DNA from: Dietzia natronolimnaea
Lineage (GTDB): Bacteria; Actinomycetota; Actinomycetes; Mycobacteriales; Mycobacteriaceae
Assembly (NCBI RefSeq): GCF_039525805.1
Contig: NZ_BAAAHZ010000014.1
Reading direction: 5' to 3' (one strand)
Length of the DNA stretch: 64,000 bases
Position numbers and translations under genes: made by a program. Within the stretch, counting starts at the first letter, position 1, and each line of letters opens with the position of its first letter. This document shows positions 16,099 through 24,192 of the stretch, piece after piece. The notes under the pieces are model-generated. The model worked only from the letters and a program-made list of their open reading frames with translations, was not told where the DNA came from and searched no databases.

Positions 16099-16737
16099 AT
16101 GGCCGAGGAGGGGACCGTGGGGGACCAGGTGAGCGGGAGCAGGCGCACGCGGGCGAAAGGTCGCGAGTCCAGACGGAGGATCCTCGAGGCCGCCGCTGCG
16201 GTGGCCGGGGAGCGCGGGTACGAGGGGACCAGCATCGCGCAGGTCAGCAAGGTCAGCGGGCTCCCCGCGAGTTCGATCTACTGGCACTTCGCCGACAAGG
16301 ACGCCCTCCTGGCCGCTGTGGTGGAGGAGAGCATCGAGCTGTGGCTGGGCCAGGTGACCCGGGGCCAGGGGGACTCACTCGCCGAGCGGGTGACCGATCT
16401 GTGCCAGGGGGTGGCCAGGACGTTCTCGGAGTCGCCGGACTTCCTGCGACTGGTCTTGATGCTGGCGTTGGAACGGCGCCCCGTGGAGCCGGCGGCCCGC
16501 GAGATCTACCTGCGGCTGCGTGGGGAGGCGATAGGACGGATCGCGGAGGAACTCGCACTCGTGCGGCCAGGGCTGGCTGCCGCGGACGCGCGGCTCGTGG
16601 CGACGTATGCACTCGGTGGTGGCGACGGGATCTTCCTCGCGTCGTTGACCGGGGACGCCGACGTGCCAGCGCTGTTCCGGCTGCACGCGGAGGCGATCGT
16701 GCACCTGGTCGAGCAGGCGGAGGCCGCGGGGTCCTGA
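16099..16737 (+). CDS. TetR-family transcriptional regulator controlling the hdeD-like gene
   Basis: A 212-residue TetR repressor. The DNA-binding domain spans about residues 20-66 with RRILEAAAAVAGERGYEGTS followed by IAQVSKVSGLPASSIYWHFAD. The remaining helices form the effector-binding domain. The ATG at 16099 follows GGGAGGCAGC, a clear ribosome-binding site; the frame is open upstream through the operator, which cannot be coding. The divergent hdeD-like gene and the intervening palindrome define the probable regulon. Confidence 0.92.
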   Translation: MAEEGTVGDQVSGSRRTRAKGRESRRRILEAAAAVAGERGYEGTSIAQVSKVSGLPASSIYWHFADKDALLAAVVEESIELWLGQVTRGQGDSLAERVTDLCQGVARTFSESPDFLRLVLMLALERRPVEPAAREIYLRLRGEAIGRIAEELALVRPGLAAADARLVATYALGGGDGIFLASLTGDADVPALFRLHAEAIVHLVEQAEAAGS

Positions 16738-16770
16738 TCGCAGGGCGCGGTGAGACGAGCGATCGTGGGG

Positions 16771-17340
16771 TCAGCGGCGGAAGACCTCGAGGAGGAAGCC
16801 CTCCTCTCGGTGGTGCGCCAGGAGGGTGAGATCGCCGCGCTCGGCCAGCGCGGCGTGGACGTCCTCGCCGGTGCAGGCGTGGTCGGGGGATCGGCCCAGC
16901 CAGTGACAGGCCACCACCGTCCCGCCCGGCTCGACCAGCCGCAGCAGCCCGGTGAGGAGCCCGTCCAGCTCAGCGACCGGGGTGTAGTAGAGGAACTCCG
17001 ACAGGACCAGCAGGTCGCAGGTGGCGCGCGGCCACGGGTCGAGCGCGTCGGCGGTACGGACATGGGCGGTGGTCACCCCGGCGCGGGCGAGCCGACGGCG
17101 GGCCTCCTCCGCGGCGGTGTCGACCACGTCCACCCCGTGGACCTCGTCGCAGCGCGCGGCCAGCATCTCGGTGAGCACGCCCACCGAGCACGCGGGCTCG
17201 AAGCACACCCGGTACCGCTGCTCGGGCAGCGACGCCACTATCAGCCCGTAGCGGCGCAGCTCGTACCAGGCGGTCGCGAACTCCCAGGGATCTGACGAGT
17301 CGGAGTACATCGACTCGAAGTAGTGGCCGGGAGTGCTCAC
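16771..17340 (-). CDS. NodS-like class I SAM-dependent methyltransferase
   Basis: A 189-residue methyltransferase with the SAM-binding segment VCFEPACSVGVLTEMLAARC near residues 45-64 and the acidic end of motif I in VHGVDVVD. It opens with HYFESMYSDSSDPWEFATAWYE, a beginning I associate with NodS-type N-methyltransferases. It is last in a four-gene operon and starts at a GTG whose first base pair overlaps the PIG-L stop (GTGA at 17337-17340). In several actinobacteria the same methyltransferase is fused to the PIG-L deacetylase, supporting consecutive steps: N-deacetylation then N-methylation. The substrate is unknown. Confidence 0.85.
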   Translation of the reverse strand: MSTPGHYFESMYSDSSDPWEFATAWYELRRYGLIVASLPEQRYRVCFEPACSVGVLTEMLAARCDEVHGVDVVDTAAEEARRRLARAGVTTAHVRTADALDPWPRATCDLLVLSEFLYYTPVAELDGLLTGLLRLVEPGGTVVACHWLGRSPDHACTGEDVHAALAERGDLTLLAHHREEGFLLEVFRR

Positions 17341-18107
17341 CAGAACACCGTCTCCTCTCGGGTGACCAGACGGTCGAGGACCCAGTCCGGCAGGATCGCC
17401 TCGTCACCACGTCGGTCGGACAGTGGCGCGACCTGGGTGACGAACTCGGACACGGCAGCCCGCTTGGCGGCGAGCTCGTGGTCGGTGAGCACCACCCGGC
17501 GGCGCCGCGCCCACGGCACCCGCGGGTCCCCGGGTGCGGCCCAGTGCCAGGCCCACACCGGGTACTCGACCAGCCGGGCCCCGGTGGCGGCGCAGGCGTC
17601 GGCGGCCGCGTGGCCAGCGGCCTCGTGGTCGGGGTGGCCGTCCCCGCGCCACGTCGACAGGACGAGCGTGCTCGGGCCCGGGTCGCCGACGATCCCGGCG
17701 ACGGCGTCGGTGAGGAGGGCGGGATGCTCGCGGACCCGCCCGTCCGGCAGGCCCAGGCGGACGGGCTCGGGGAGTCCGAGCTGGGTGCACGCGCGCCGGC
17801 TCTCCTCGACCCGCAGTCCGGCCAACTTCTGCGGGGTGAGGGTGGGGGAGTCCGGGTGGGAGGCGTCGCCGTCGGTCACCGCCACCACCGTGACGTCGAC
17901 GCCCGCGGCCGCGGCCCTGGAGGCGGTGACCCCGACGCCGAGGATCTCGTCGTCGGGATGGGGAGCGACGACGACGAGCCGTCGGCACCCACCCGGGATG
18001 GTGAACACCGGATCGGGGCCGCGGTCGGCCAGCCATCGGGCCCACGCGGCGGCGGGGGTGCCGCGGTCGCCGGGTCCGATGCCCGCCCAGCCCTCGGGCT
18101 CGCTCAT
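17337..18107 (-). CDS. PIG-L family deacetylase
   Basis: A 256-residue zinc-dependent de-N-acetylase of the PIG-L/LmbE type, the family of MshB and Mca in mycothiol metabolism. The zinc and catalytic motif HPDDEILG lies near residue 46, and the second histidine motif GHPDHEAAG about 110 residues later. The ATG at 18107 begins MSEPEGWAGIG and lies 7 bases downstream of the acyl-CoA dehydrogenase stop. Position in an operon with a glycosyltransferase, an acyl-CoA dehydrogenase homologue and a methyltransferase argues for modification of an acylated or glycosylated small molecule rather than mycothiol synthesis. Confidence 0.9.
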   Translation of the reverse strand: MSEPEGWAGIGPGDRGTPAAAWARWLADRGPDPVFTIPGGCRRLVVVAPHPDDEILGVGVTASRAAAAGVDVTVVAVTDGDASHPDSPTLTPQKLAGLRVEESRRACTQLGLPEPVRLGLPDGRVREHPALLTDAVAGIVGDPGPSTLVLSTWRGDGHPDHEAAGHAAADACAATGARLVEYPVWAWHWAAPGDPRVPWARRRRVVLTDHELAAKRAAVSEFVTQVAPLSDRRGDEAILPDWVLDRLVTREETVFW

Positions 18108-18114
18108 CGGCACC

Positions 18115-19155
18115 TCACCCACGGGCCCAGCCGCCGTGCGTGCGGGCGGTCCGGCCGAGGCCGGCGAGGTCGCGTTCGGCGTGGAACTGCCGGATGTACA
18201 CGCTCGCGTCGAGCACGGCCTGCGCGTGGCGCGGGTCCATCGCGAGCGGACCGGCGCCCAGGGCTCGTCCGACCCTGCGGATGGTGTCGTCGACCGCGGC
18301 CTCCACGATCGCCCGCACGCGGACGGCCCGGTGACGGGCGTCGACGAGGTCGGACTCGGTGACAGCGGCCGGGCCGGCGGCATCGATCTCACGCGCCGCG
18401 GCGTCGAGCGCCCACACCGCGCCGCCGAGCGACACGTCGACCGCTCCGAGGTGGGCCAGCGCGTGCTCGTCGGTGTCGGGCCTGCTCGAGCGGGCCACGA
18501 GCGGCCGGGCCACCGCGATCCCGGCGCCCATCCAGCACGCCGCCACGCCGATCCCGCCGTGCCAGAACCCGGGCCGGTCCAGATACGAGCGCCTGTCGCC
18601 GACCGCGCGCGCCGGCACCCCCCGGAACTCCACGGCGGTGGTGCCGGTCCCCGCCATCCCCGGGTGCGCCCAGCCGTCCGCCCGGACGGACACACCGGGG
18701 TGGCGCAGGTCCACGGCGAACAGGCGCGGCTCGTCGTCGTCATGTGCCGTGATCAGGGCGTGCGTGCACGCCGCCGCACCGGAGCACCAGGCCTTGACCC
18801 CGTCGAGCACCCACCCCCCGTCGTCACCGTCCGACCCCCCGTCGTCGCCGTCTGACCGCCCGGCGCCGCGCTCCGAGCGCCGGGCGGTGACCCGCGGTGT
18901 CGGCGGCTCGGCGGCCCACACGCCCCAGAACTCGCCGGGCGCGACTCGGGTGCCCTCGATCTCGGCGAGGATGGCGTCGGCGTCGGCGTGGGCCTCGACC
19001 AGGCGGCCCGCCGAGACGTCGTGGGCGCACATCGCGGTGAGCTCGGACCAGCGGGCGCGGGTGTCCCCGTGGCCGGGGAGGGGCAGGTCGGCGCGCCCCT
19101 CTTGGACCCACTCGCGGGCGAGGTCGGCTCCGCGGGGGCGATCGGGTGATGTCAT
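18115..19155 (-). CDS. Acyl-CoA dehydrogenase-like flavoprotein
   Basis: A 346-residue homologue of acyl-CoA dehydrogenases. The FAD/substrate middle domain is recognisable in WVLDGVKAWCSGAAACTHAL and the helical C-terminal domain in GPLAMDPRHAQAVLDASVYI. The protein is shorter than standard acyl-CoA dehydrogenases (about 380), with a reduced N-terminal domain. The usual catalytic glutamate position cannot be placed with confidence. Residues about 101-113 consist of two copies of a Ser-Asp-Gly-Asp-Asp-Gly-Gly-like unit, encoded by a 21-bp tandem repeat. The start overlaps the glycosyltransferase stop (ATGA). It may reduce or oxidise an acyl group on the operon product. Confidence 0.8.
   Translation of the reverse strand: MTSPDRPRGADLAREWVQEGRADLPLPGHGDTRARWSELTAMCAHDVSAGRLVEAHADADAILAEIEGTRVAPGEFWGVWAAEPPTPRVTARRSERGAGRSDGDDGGSDGDDGGWVLDGVKAWCSGAAACTHALITAHDDDEPRLFAVDLRHPGVSVRADGWAHPGMAGTGTTAVEFRGVPARAVGDRRSYLDRPGFWHGGIGVAACWMGAGIAVARPLVARSSRPDTDEHALAHLGAVDVSLGGAVWALDAAAREIDAAGPAAVTESDLVDARHRAVRVRAIVEAAVDDTIRRVGRALGAGPLAMDPRHAQAVLDASVYIRQFHAERDLAGLGRTARTHGGWARG
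18813..18854. repeat. 21-bp tandem duplication inside the acyl-CoA dehydrogenase gene
   Basis: Two adjacent 21-bp units (18813-18833 and 18834-18854) differ at two positions. Being a multiple of three, the duplication keeps the frame and encodes a doubled acidic glycine-rich loop. Confidence 0.8.
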
Positions 19156-19922
19156 GGGTTGACCCCGCTCCTGGTGTGGTCCAGCCCTGCGTGGTCCGGT
19201 TCGGCGTGATCCAGCCCTGCGTGGTCCAGCTCGGTCAGGGCCAGGTGTCCGGAGAACCCACCGGGGGTCCGGGAGTGCCGCCGGGCGGAGGTGGTCACGG
19301 GCGTCGCGGTGGACCAGGCGATCGACAGCCCCGCCTCCTCGGCGCGGTGCACCAGGCGCACGTCCTCGTGGACCGGCAGGGGCTCGAACCCGCCCAGGTC
19401 GCGGTACGCACGGGCCGAGATGCCGATGTTGGCGCCGTGGATGTGCCGGTGGTCGGAACCGGCCCGGTAGCCCTCGAGGTAGCGCACCCGGGTGTCCGGG
19501 TTCCACTCGGACCAGTCGGTCACCTCGACCAGACCGGCTACCACGTCGGCGCCGTCGAGTGCCCGGGCCAGCTGGTCGGCCAGCCAGGTGGGGGGCACGC
19601 GCGAGTCGGCGTCGGTGGTGGCGTACCAGCGCTGCCCGGACCGTTGCGGCGAGGCGGGTCGCGGGAGGGAGTCGAACCCGACGGCCCGCGCGGCGCCGAC
19701 GTTGCGCGCGTCGCACCGCACGATCCGGGCCCGGCCGCGAGCGAGGGACCCGGAGGCGTCGGTGCAGGAATCGAGGACCACGGTCACCGTCACCGGCACG
19801 GGGGTGACCGCGGCGCACGCCTCGAGCGAGTCCAGACACCCGGGGAGCAGCTCCTGCTCGTCGTGGACCGGGATCACCACGTCGATTCCCACGAAGCGCA
19901 TCGGGTTCCCTTCAGGTCGCAC
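19152..19922 (-). CDS. Family 2 glycosyltransferase
   Basis: A 256-residue GT2-type transferase (GT-A fold). It begins with the nucleotide-sugar binding strand VDVVIPVHDEQELLPGCLDS; the DxD-type motif is in YATTDADSRVPPTWL and the acceptor region contains GANIGISARAYRDLGGF. The start may be at 19922 or at the internal ATG 19901 (MRFVGIDVV). The C-terminal 30 residues carry four 5-residue repeats of the His-Ala-Gly-Leu-Asp type, encoded by a 15-bp minisatellite. It is first in the operon GT2, acyl-CoA dehydrogenase, PIG-L, methyltransferase. Confidence 0.88.
   Translation of the reverse strand: MRPEGNPMRFVGIDVVIPVHDEQELLPGCLDSLEACAAVTPVPVTVTVVLDSCTDASGSLARGRARIVRCDARNVGAARAVGFDSLPRPASPQRSGQRWYATTDADSRVPPTWLADQLARALDGADVVAGLVEVTDWSEWNPDTRVRYLEGYRAGSDHRHIHGANIGISARAYRDLGGFEPLPVHEDVRLVHRAEEAGLSIAWSTATPVTTSARRHSRTPGGFSGHLALTELDHAGLDHAEPDHAGLDHTRSGVNP
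19176..19235. repeat. 15-bp minisatellite (four units) in the glycosyltransferase 3' end
   Basis: Four consecutive 15-bp units (19176-19190, 19191-19205, 19206-19220, 19221-19235) related to GTGGTCCAGCCCTGC. Translated on the minus strand they give HAGLD, HAEPD, HAGLD and a diverged fourth copy ahead of the stop. Confidence 0.85.
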
Positions 19923-20006
19923 GGGCGGTGCCGGTGGCGGGGATGGCGTGGGCCGGCCGACGGGCTCTGCTGGTCGGAGTGCTCCGCCGGTCGGAGCGTG
20001 CTCCCG

Positions 20007-20705
20007 TCAGAGGTTGCCGAAGAAGTCCGCCCAGTAGAAGTCCCAGAACGCCCAGAGGATGATCGCGGCCATGGCCAGGAACCACACGACCACGGGGACC
20101 AGGTGCCACCGCTGGAGCGCCCGCACCCAGCCGGCGCCGGTGAGCTTGGCCAGCACATGCAGCAGCGTGTACCAGAACATGGGGATGGTCACGGCCCACA
20201 CGACCATGCACCAGGGGCAGAGCACCTGGATGGAGAAGATGGACTGGTACGCCAGCCAGTGCACCATCCCCGCGGCGAACGTCAGGCCCAGCAGCGCGCC
20301 CACCCAGTACCAACGCGGGAAGCGCACGCCCGAGGCGGCGGCCACGCCGATCGCGATGAGCACGGCGTAGCCCACCAGCCCGATGAAGGGATTGGGGAAG
20401 CCGAAGACGGAGCCCTGCTCGGAGTTGATGACGCTCTTGCAGCTCATCAGGATGGAGAAGTTGCAGGCCGGCATGTAGTCCGGGTTCTCCAGGAGCCGGA
20501 TCTTGTCCAGGCTGAGCTGGAACGACGCCACCAGGGCGATGACCGACCCAATGGTCAGCAACACGCCCATCCACCGGTCGGTGAACACCCGCGAGACGAC
20601 GCCGGAGTGGGCATCGGCGCCGGTGCCCGCGGCGGGGGCGATCGTCACGGGCTCGGCGGGGGCGCCCGTGGGGTCGACGTCCGGGGCGTCTGAGGTCTCG
20701 CGCAT
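20007..20705 (-). CDS. Vitamin K epoxide reductase (VKOR) family membrane protein
   Basis: Bacterial VKOR regenerates the oxidised state of periplasmic DsbA-like proteins by passing electrons to quinone, replacing DsbB in actinobacteria. The 232-residue protein has about five membrane segments, an external loop cysteine pair (ACNFSILMSCKSVINSEQG, Cys at both ends of the loop) and the active-site CPWC followed by MVVWAVTIPM. The serine/asparagine-rich SEQGSVFGFPNPFIGLVGY stretch is a family hallmark. There is no fused thioredoxin domain and no DsbA gene beside it. It lies 23 bases downstream of the Nit1C glycosyltransferase on the same strand, so it may be read from that transcript. Confidence 0.95.
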   Translation of the reverse strand: MRETSDAPDVDPTGAPAEPVTIAPAAGTGADAHSGVVSRVFTDRWMGVLLTIGSVIALVASFQLSLDKIRLLENPDYMPACNFSILMSCKSVINSEQGSVFGFPNPFIGLVGYAVLIAIGVAAASGVRFPRWYWVGALLGLTFAAGMVHWLAYQSIFSIQVLCPWCMVVWAVTIPMFWYTLLHVLAKLTGAGWVRALQRWHLVPVVVWFLAMAAIILWAFWDFYWADFFGNL

Positions 20706-20728
20706 GCGGCCAGCGTACCGATGGCCGA

Positions 20729-21862
20729 TCAGCCGGCGCGCCTCCGCGCCGGTGACGGCCGTCCGCGGTGTCCGCGCGGGTGGGCGGAGTAGAACGACAG
20801 GTGCGCTGCGGCCGCCGCGTCCCAGGTCAGCGAGGCGGCCAGGGAGCTGCCGTCCCTGGCCCTCGCGGGATCGGGGGAGAGTGCCGACTCCAGACGGTCG
20901 GCGAGCTCCGGGATCGACGCGGCGTAGTCCACGCAGGTGCCGAACACCTCGCGGAGGATCGGCAGGTCACGCGCGACCACCGGGCGGCCCGCGGCGAGCG
21001 CCTCCATGGCGGCCAACCCGAAGCCCTCCTTGGTGGAGGGGAAGGCGAAGACGTCGCACGCCGCGACGAGGCCCGGCAGCTCCGCCTCGGGCACCACGCC
21101 CAGGACGACGGGGTCGATCCCCAGCTCGAGGGCCCGCTGCTCGAACCGCGCGCGGTAGTCGCGGTAGTCGAACAGGGTCTCCCCGCCGGCGAAGACGAGC
21201 GAGAGCTCCGGACGCCTCGGGCGCATCAGCGCGAACGCCTCGAGCAGATCGATGCTGCCCTTGCGCGGTTCGATGCCGCCCACGGCCAGCACGTACGGAC
21301 CGAGCCTGCTCCGCCACCGGGCGCGGGCGGAGACGGCGCCCGCGCCCGGGCCGGCGGCCTGCGCGAAGCGGGCGTGGTCCACGCCGTTGGGGATCACCGT
21401 GGGGGCCAGGCCCCATCCCCGCCGGACCTCGGCGGCGACGGCCTCGGAGACGCAGACGTGCGCGTAGGGGGTGGTGATGGCCTTCTCGTGGCAGTCCACC
21501 AGCACGGGGGTGGTGAAGTCGTCGAGGTGGTGGATCGTGCGGATGCACCGGCCGACGGCGTTGGCGCTGATGCAGTCCTGGGCGTGGACGATGTCGAACC
21601 CGTCCGGATCGACGAATTCGCGCAGGGTGGCGATCGAGCGCACGATGCGGTCGGTGACGGACTCGCCCGGGCGGTCCGGGAACGGCGCGAGGCGAACCGT
21701 GACGGCGGGGTCGACCCCACGGAAGAAGCCGGCATCCGCGCCGCGGGCCAGCGAGTACACCGTCACGGCGGCGCCTGTCCGGGCCAGGGCCTCGGCCAGG
21801 TGCAGGGTGTGGACCACGCCCCCGCGCGGTCGGGTCGAGTAGGTGAGCAGGGCTATGCGCAC
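20729..21862 (-). CDS. MSMEG_0565-type glycosyltransferase of the Nit1C cluster
   Basis: A 377-residue GT-B glycosyltransferase. The N-terminal domain begins VRIALLTYSTRPRGGVVHTL, with IVHAQDCISANAV and IRTIHHLDDFT in the acceptor domain. The C-terminal GT1 donor domain shows YVLAVGGIEPRKGSIDLLEA and the sugar-nucleotide motif PSTKEGFGLAAMEALAAGRP. The GTG at 21862 overlaps the upstream nitrilase-fold gene by 10 bases. It is the terminal gene of the eight-gene nitrilase operon and corresponds in order to MSMEG_0565. The acceptor is not known; the whole cluster is thought to make or convert a nitrogen-containing metabolite. Confidence 0.9.
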   Translation of the reverse strand: MRIALLTYSTRPRGGVVHTLHLAEALARTGAAVTVYSLARGADAGFFRGVDPAVTVRLAPFPDRPGESVTDRIVRSIATLREFVDPDGFDIVHAQDCISANAVGRCIRTIHHLDDFTTPVLVDCHEKAITTPYAHVCVSEAVAAEVRRGWGLAPTVIPNGVDHARFAQAAGPGAGAVSARARWRSRLGPYVLAVGGIEPRKGSIDLLEAFALMRPRRPELSLVFAGGETLFDYRDYRARFEQRALELGIDPVVLGVVPEAELPGLVAACDVFAFPSTKEGFGLAAMEALAAGRPVVARDLPILREVFGTCVDYAASIPELADRLESALSPDPARARDGSSLAASLTWDAAAAAHLSFYSAHPRGHRGRPSPARRRAG

Positions 21863-22707
21863 GGCGGGGTCCCTTCCGGTTCCATCGTGTAGGTCTCGGG
21901 TCGTCGCTCCGCGAGGTGGTCGAGCACCCTCCTCGATCGGGCCAGTTCCGTGTCGATGTCGACCTCGACCCGGGCGATCCCGCCCTTGGACCGGGTGGCC
22001 GCGAGGACCTCGCCGCCGGGCCCCACGACCTTGGCCTGGCCGAGGAAGCGGAGCGAACCCATGACCCCGGTCTGGTTGGAGGCCACCACGAACACCTGGT
22101 TCTCGGCGGCCCGCGCGCAGTCGTAGAGGTCGAACAACCGGGACTGACGATCCGCGGGGAGTCGCGCGGCGCGGTCGGTCACACTGGCGGGCCACGCCGA
22201 GAGGGCGGCCACCACCTGGGCGCCGTCGAGGGCGAGCGACCGCGCCGACTCGGGGAAGGTCTTGTCGTAATCGATGAGCATCCCCAGTCGCCCGACCGGG
22301 GTGTCGAACGCGCGGAACGTCTCCCCGGCGCCGTAGTGGGTGCCCTCGTCCACGGGCTGGTGGACCTTCCGGTGGACGCCGAGCACACCGTCGCCGGTCA
22401 GGCAGACGGCGGTGTTGTACCGCGTCCCGTCTCCTGCCTCGGTGTAGCCGATGCAGACGGTCATGTCCCCCGCGGCGGCGGCGACGGCGGCCAGCTCCGG
22501 GCCCTCGGGGTCGAGCGCCGGGGGGAGGGTCTCGGCGGAGGGGGCACGCAGGTCGCCGAGGTAGCCGCCGAGGGTCGCGTGCGGGAAGACGAGCAGGTCC
22601 ACGCCGTCGCGGGCGGCCGCGTCGATGATCCCGACGGCCTTACCGACGCACCGCGGGAGGTCGCGTCCGAAGTTCCCGGCCAGCGCCCCCAGGGTCACCG
22701 TGCGCAT
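21853..22707 (-). CDS. Nitrilase-fold protein lacking catalytic Glu and Cys (MSMEG_0566 position)
   Basis: A 284-residue carbon-nitrogen hydrolase homologue. In the nitrilase superfamily the catalytic triad is Glu-Lys-Cys. Here the Glu position reads VFPHATLGGYL (His43 instead of Glu), Lys114 is kept in HRKVHQP, and the Cys position reads MLIDYDKTF (Asp146 instead of Cys). I checked both substitutions in the DNA. The paralogue in the same operon (26919-27809) has VFPEAAIGGYL and LQICYDKAF, so both are losses in this copy. The rest of the fold is well preserved, arguing for a structural or regulatory partner rather than decay. It overlaps the following glycosyltransferase by 10 bases. Confidence 0.9.
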   Translation of the reverse strand: MRTVTLGALAGNFGRDLPRCVGKAVGIIDAAARDGVDLLVFPHATLGGYLGDLRAPSAETLPPALDPEGPELAAVAAAAGDMTVCIGYTEAGDGTRYNTAVCLTGDGVLGVHRKVHQPVDEGTHYGAGETFRAFDTPVGRLGMLIDYDKTFPESARSLALDGAQVVAALSAWPASVTDRAARLPADRQSRLFDLYDCARAAENQVFVVASNQTGVMGSLRFLGQAKVVGPGGEVLAATRSKGGIARVEVDIDTELARSRRVLDHLAERRPETYTMEPEGTPPCA

Positions 22708-24188
22708 CAGGCGGGGCCCAGCCCCGTGACGGTGCCGGCGACGGCGACGGTCACCTCACCGTCGGGCCACCGCAGCCTCACCCCGGGCTCGTCGGTGAGG
22801 CGACCGCAGGCAGCGCTGACCGCCGGCCCCGCGGGTGCCGGCGCGGGGTCCCGGTCCGCGGTGAGCATGGCGTACCCCGGGAAGCAGGTGAGCCAGGCGC
22901 CGACGCTCGCCCCCCGCGGGCGCGGGATCGCCGCGACGTCGAGTAGGGCACCGGTCCCGGAGGCCTCGGCCAGCATCCCCGCCGTGCCGACGATCCCCGC
23001 CATGCTCACGTCCTTGGCGGCGGCGGGCGCGATCTGTGCCACGTGTCCGGCGAGCAGGCGGAGCTCATCGGAGGTCCGGCCGCTGGAGGAGTCCCACTGC
23101 CGCTCGTGGTAGCCCGGCCGCCAGGAACCACCGAGGTCTGCGGTGAGGGACAGGGTGTGGCCGACGCGGCCGCCTCCGGCGGGGACCGGCCGGGAGGTGC
23201 GCCCGAGCGCGGTGACCGACAGCGCCGACGGGACACCGACCTGCGTGTGGCCGCCGAGCACCGGGACCCGCCAGGCCGCGGCGGCCGCGGCCACGCCCCT
23301 GACGATCCGCTCGAGATGGGAACTGGTCGGCGCGGCGACGGCGTCGAGCAGGCCGACGGGGTCGGCGCCCATGGCCGAGAGGTCGCCGAGGTTGACCAGG
23401 ACCGAACACCATCCCGCCCACTCGGGGTCACGCTCGACCATCGAGGGGAGGATCGCGTCACACGCCGCGATGAGATCGGTGCCCGGCACCGGCGCCCCGT
23501 CGTCGCCGCGGAAGCCGGTGGCGCCGAGGCCCCCGGGCTGCCCGGCGAACGGGGACAGGAGTCCGGACAGGAGGGACTTGGTGGAGTCGGCCAGGCGCTG
23601 GATCCGGTCGACGGGCCACCTCATCCGTCGGTGGGCGCGACCGGCGACGACCGGTCCCGCCCCGGTGTCGACCCACCCCAGGGAGGTGAACAGCGGCGCG
23701 TAGCGGTCCTGGACGCCTGCGTCGAAGCGCAGGACCCCGCGGGCCTCCACATGCGCGCAGGCGGAGCGGATCAGGGCGGGCCCGATGCCACCGGAGTGGG
23801 CCGTGTCGGCCACGACGAGTCGGCTGCCGGCCCACCATCCGATGTCCGGCTGCGCGCACGGCGCGATCCGGACCCCGCCGAGGACGGAGCCGTCGGGGGC
23901 GAGGGAGACGAGCACCACCGTGCGGGGGTCGTCGTCCACGTCGTCGAGGTCGCTTCCGGGGAACAGTCCCTGGCGGAGGACGAACTCCTCGTGCCGGAGC
24001 CGGCGGTAGGCGGTGACGGTACGTCGATCCTCGGCGATCCGCACGACCGGGCCCGGCTCTGCGCGGCGCCCGCCGGCGAGGATGGACGCGGCGGCCGAGC
24101 CCAGGACGGACTCCGCCCCCAGGACTGACTCCGCAGTGCGCGTCCGGCCCGGAAGGGCGGGGCCGGTGAGGTCTCGGATGTCGAGCAT
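22707..24188 (-). CDS. Fusion of GNAT acetyltransferase (MSMEG_0567/Sll0786 type) with AIR-synthase-like domain (Sll0787 type)
   Basis: A 493-residue two-domain protein. Residues about 45-185 form a GNAT-like domain (RRLRHEEFVLRQGLF; GSRLVVADTAHSGGIGPALI, which is acetyl-CoA loop-like). The rest resembles PurM/AIR synthase: DLSAMGADPVGLLDAVAAPT, VPVLGGHTQVGVPSALSVTA and KDVSMAGIVGTAGMLAEASG. In cyanobacteria the two functions are adjacent genes (sll0786 and sll0787). PurM-like proteins use ATP to activate an amide or carboxyl, so an ATP-dependent cyclisation or condensation step is plausible. The chosen ATG (24188) lies 4 bases after the radical SAM stop. The stop shares one base with the next ATG. 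Confidence 0.85.
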   Translation of the reverse strand: MLDIRDLTGPALPGRTRTAESVLGAESVLGSAAASILAGGRRAEPGPVVRIAEDRRTVTAYRRLRHEEFVLRQGLFPGSDLDDVDDDPRTVVLVSLAPDGSVLGGVRIAPCAQPDIGWWAGSRLVVADTAHSGGIGPALIRSACAHVEARGVLRFDAGVQDRYAPLFTSLGWVDTGAGPVVAGRAHRRMRWPVDRIQRLADSTKSLLSGLLSPFAGQPGGLGATGFRGDDGAPVPGTDLIAACDAILPSMVERDPEWAGWCSVLVNLGDLSAMGADPVGLLDAVAAPTSSHLERIVRGVAAAAAAWRVPVLGGHTQVGVPSALSVTALGRTSRPVPAGGGRVGHTLSLTADLGGSWRPGYHERQWDSSSGRTSDELRLLAGHVAQIAPAAAKDVSMAGIVGTAGMLAEASGTGALLDVAAIPRPRGASVGAWLTCFPGYAMLTADRDPAPAPAGPAVSAACGRLTDEPGVRLRWPDGEVTVAVAGTVTGLGPA

Positions 24189-24192
24189 CGTC

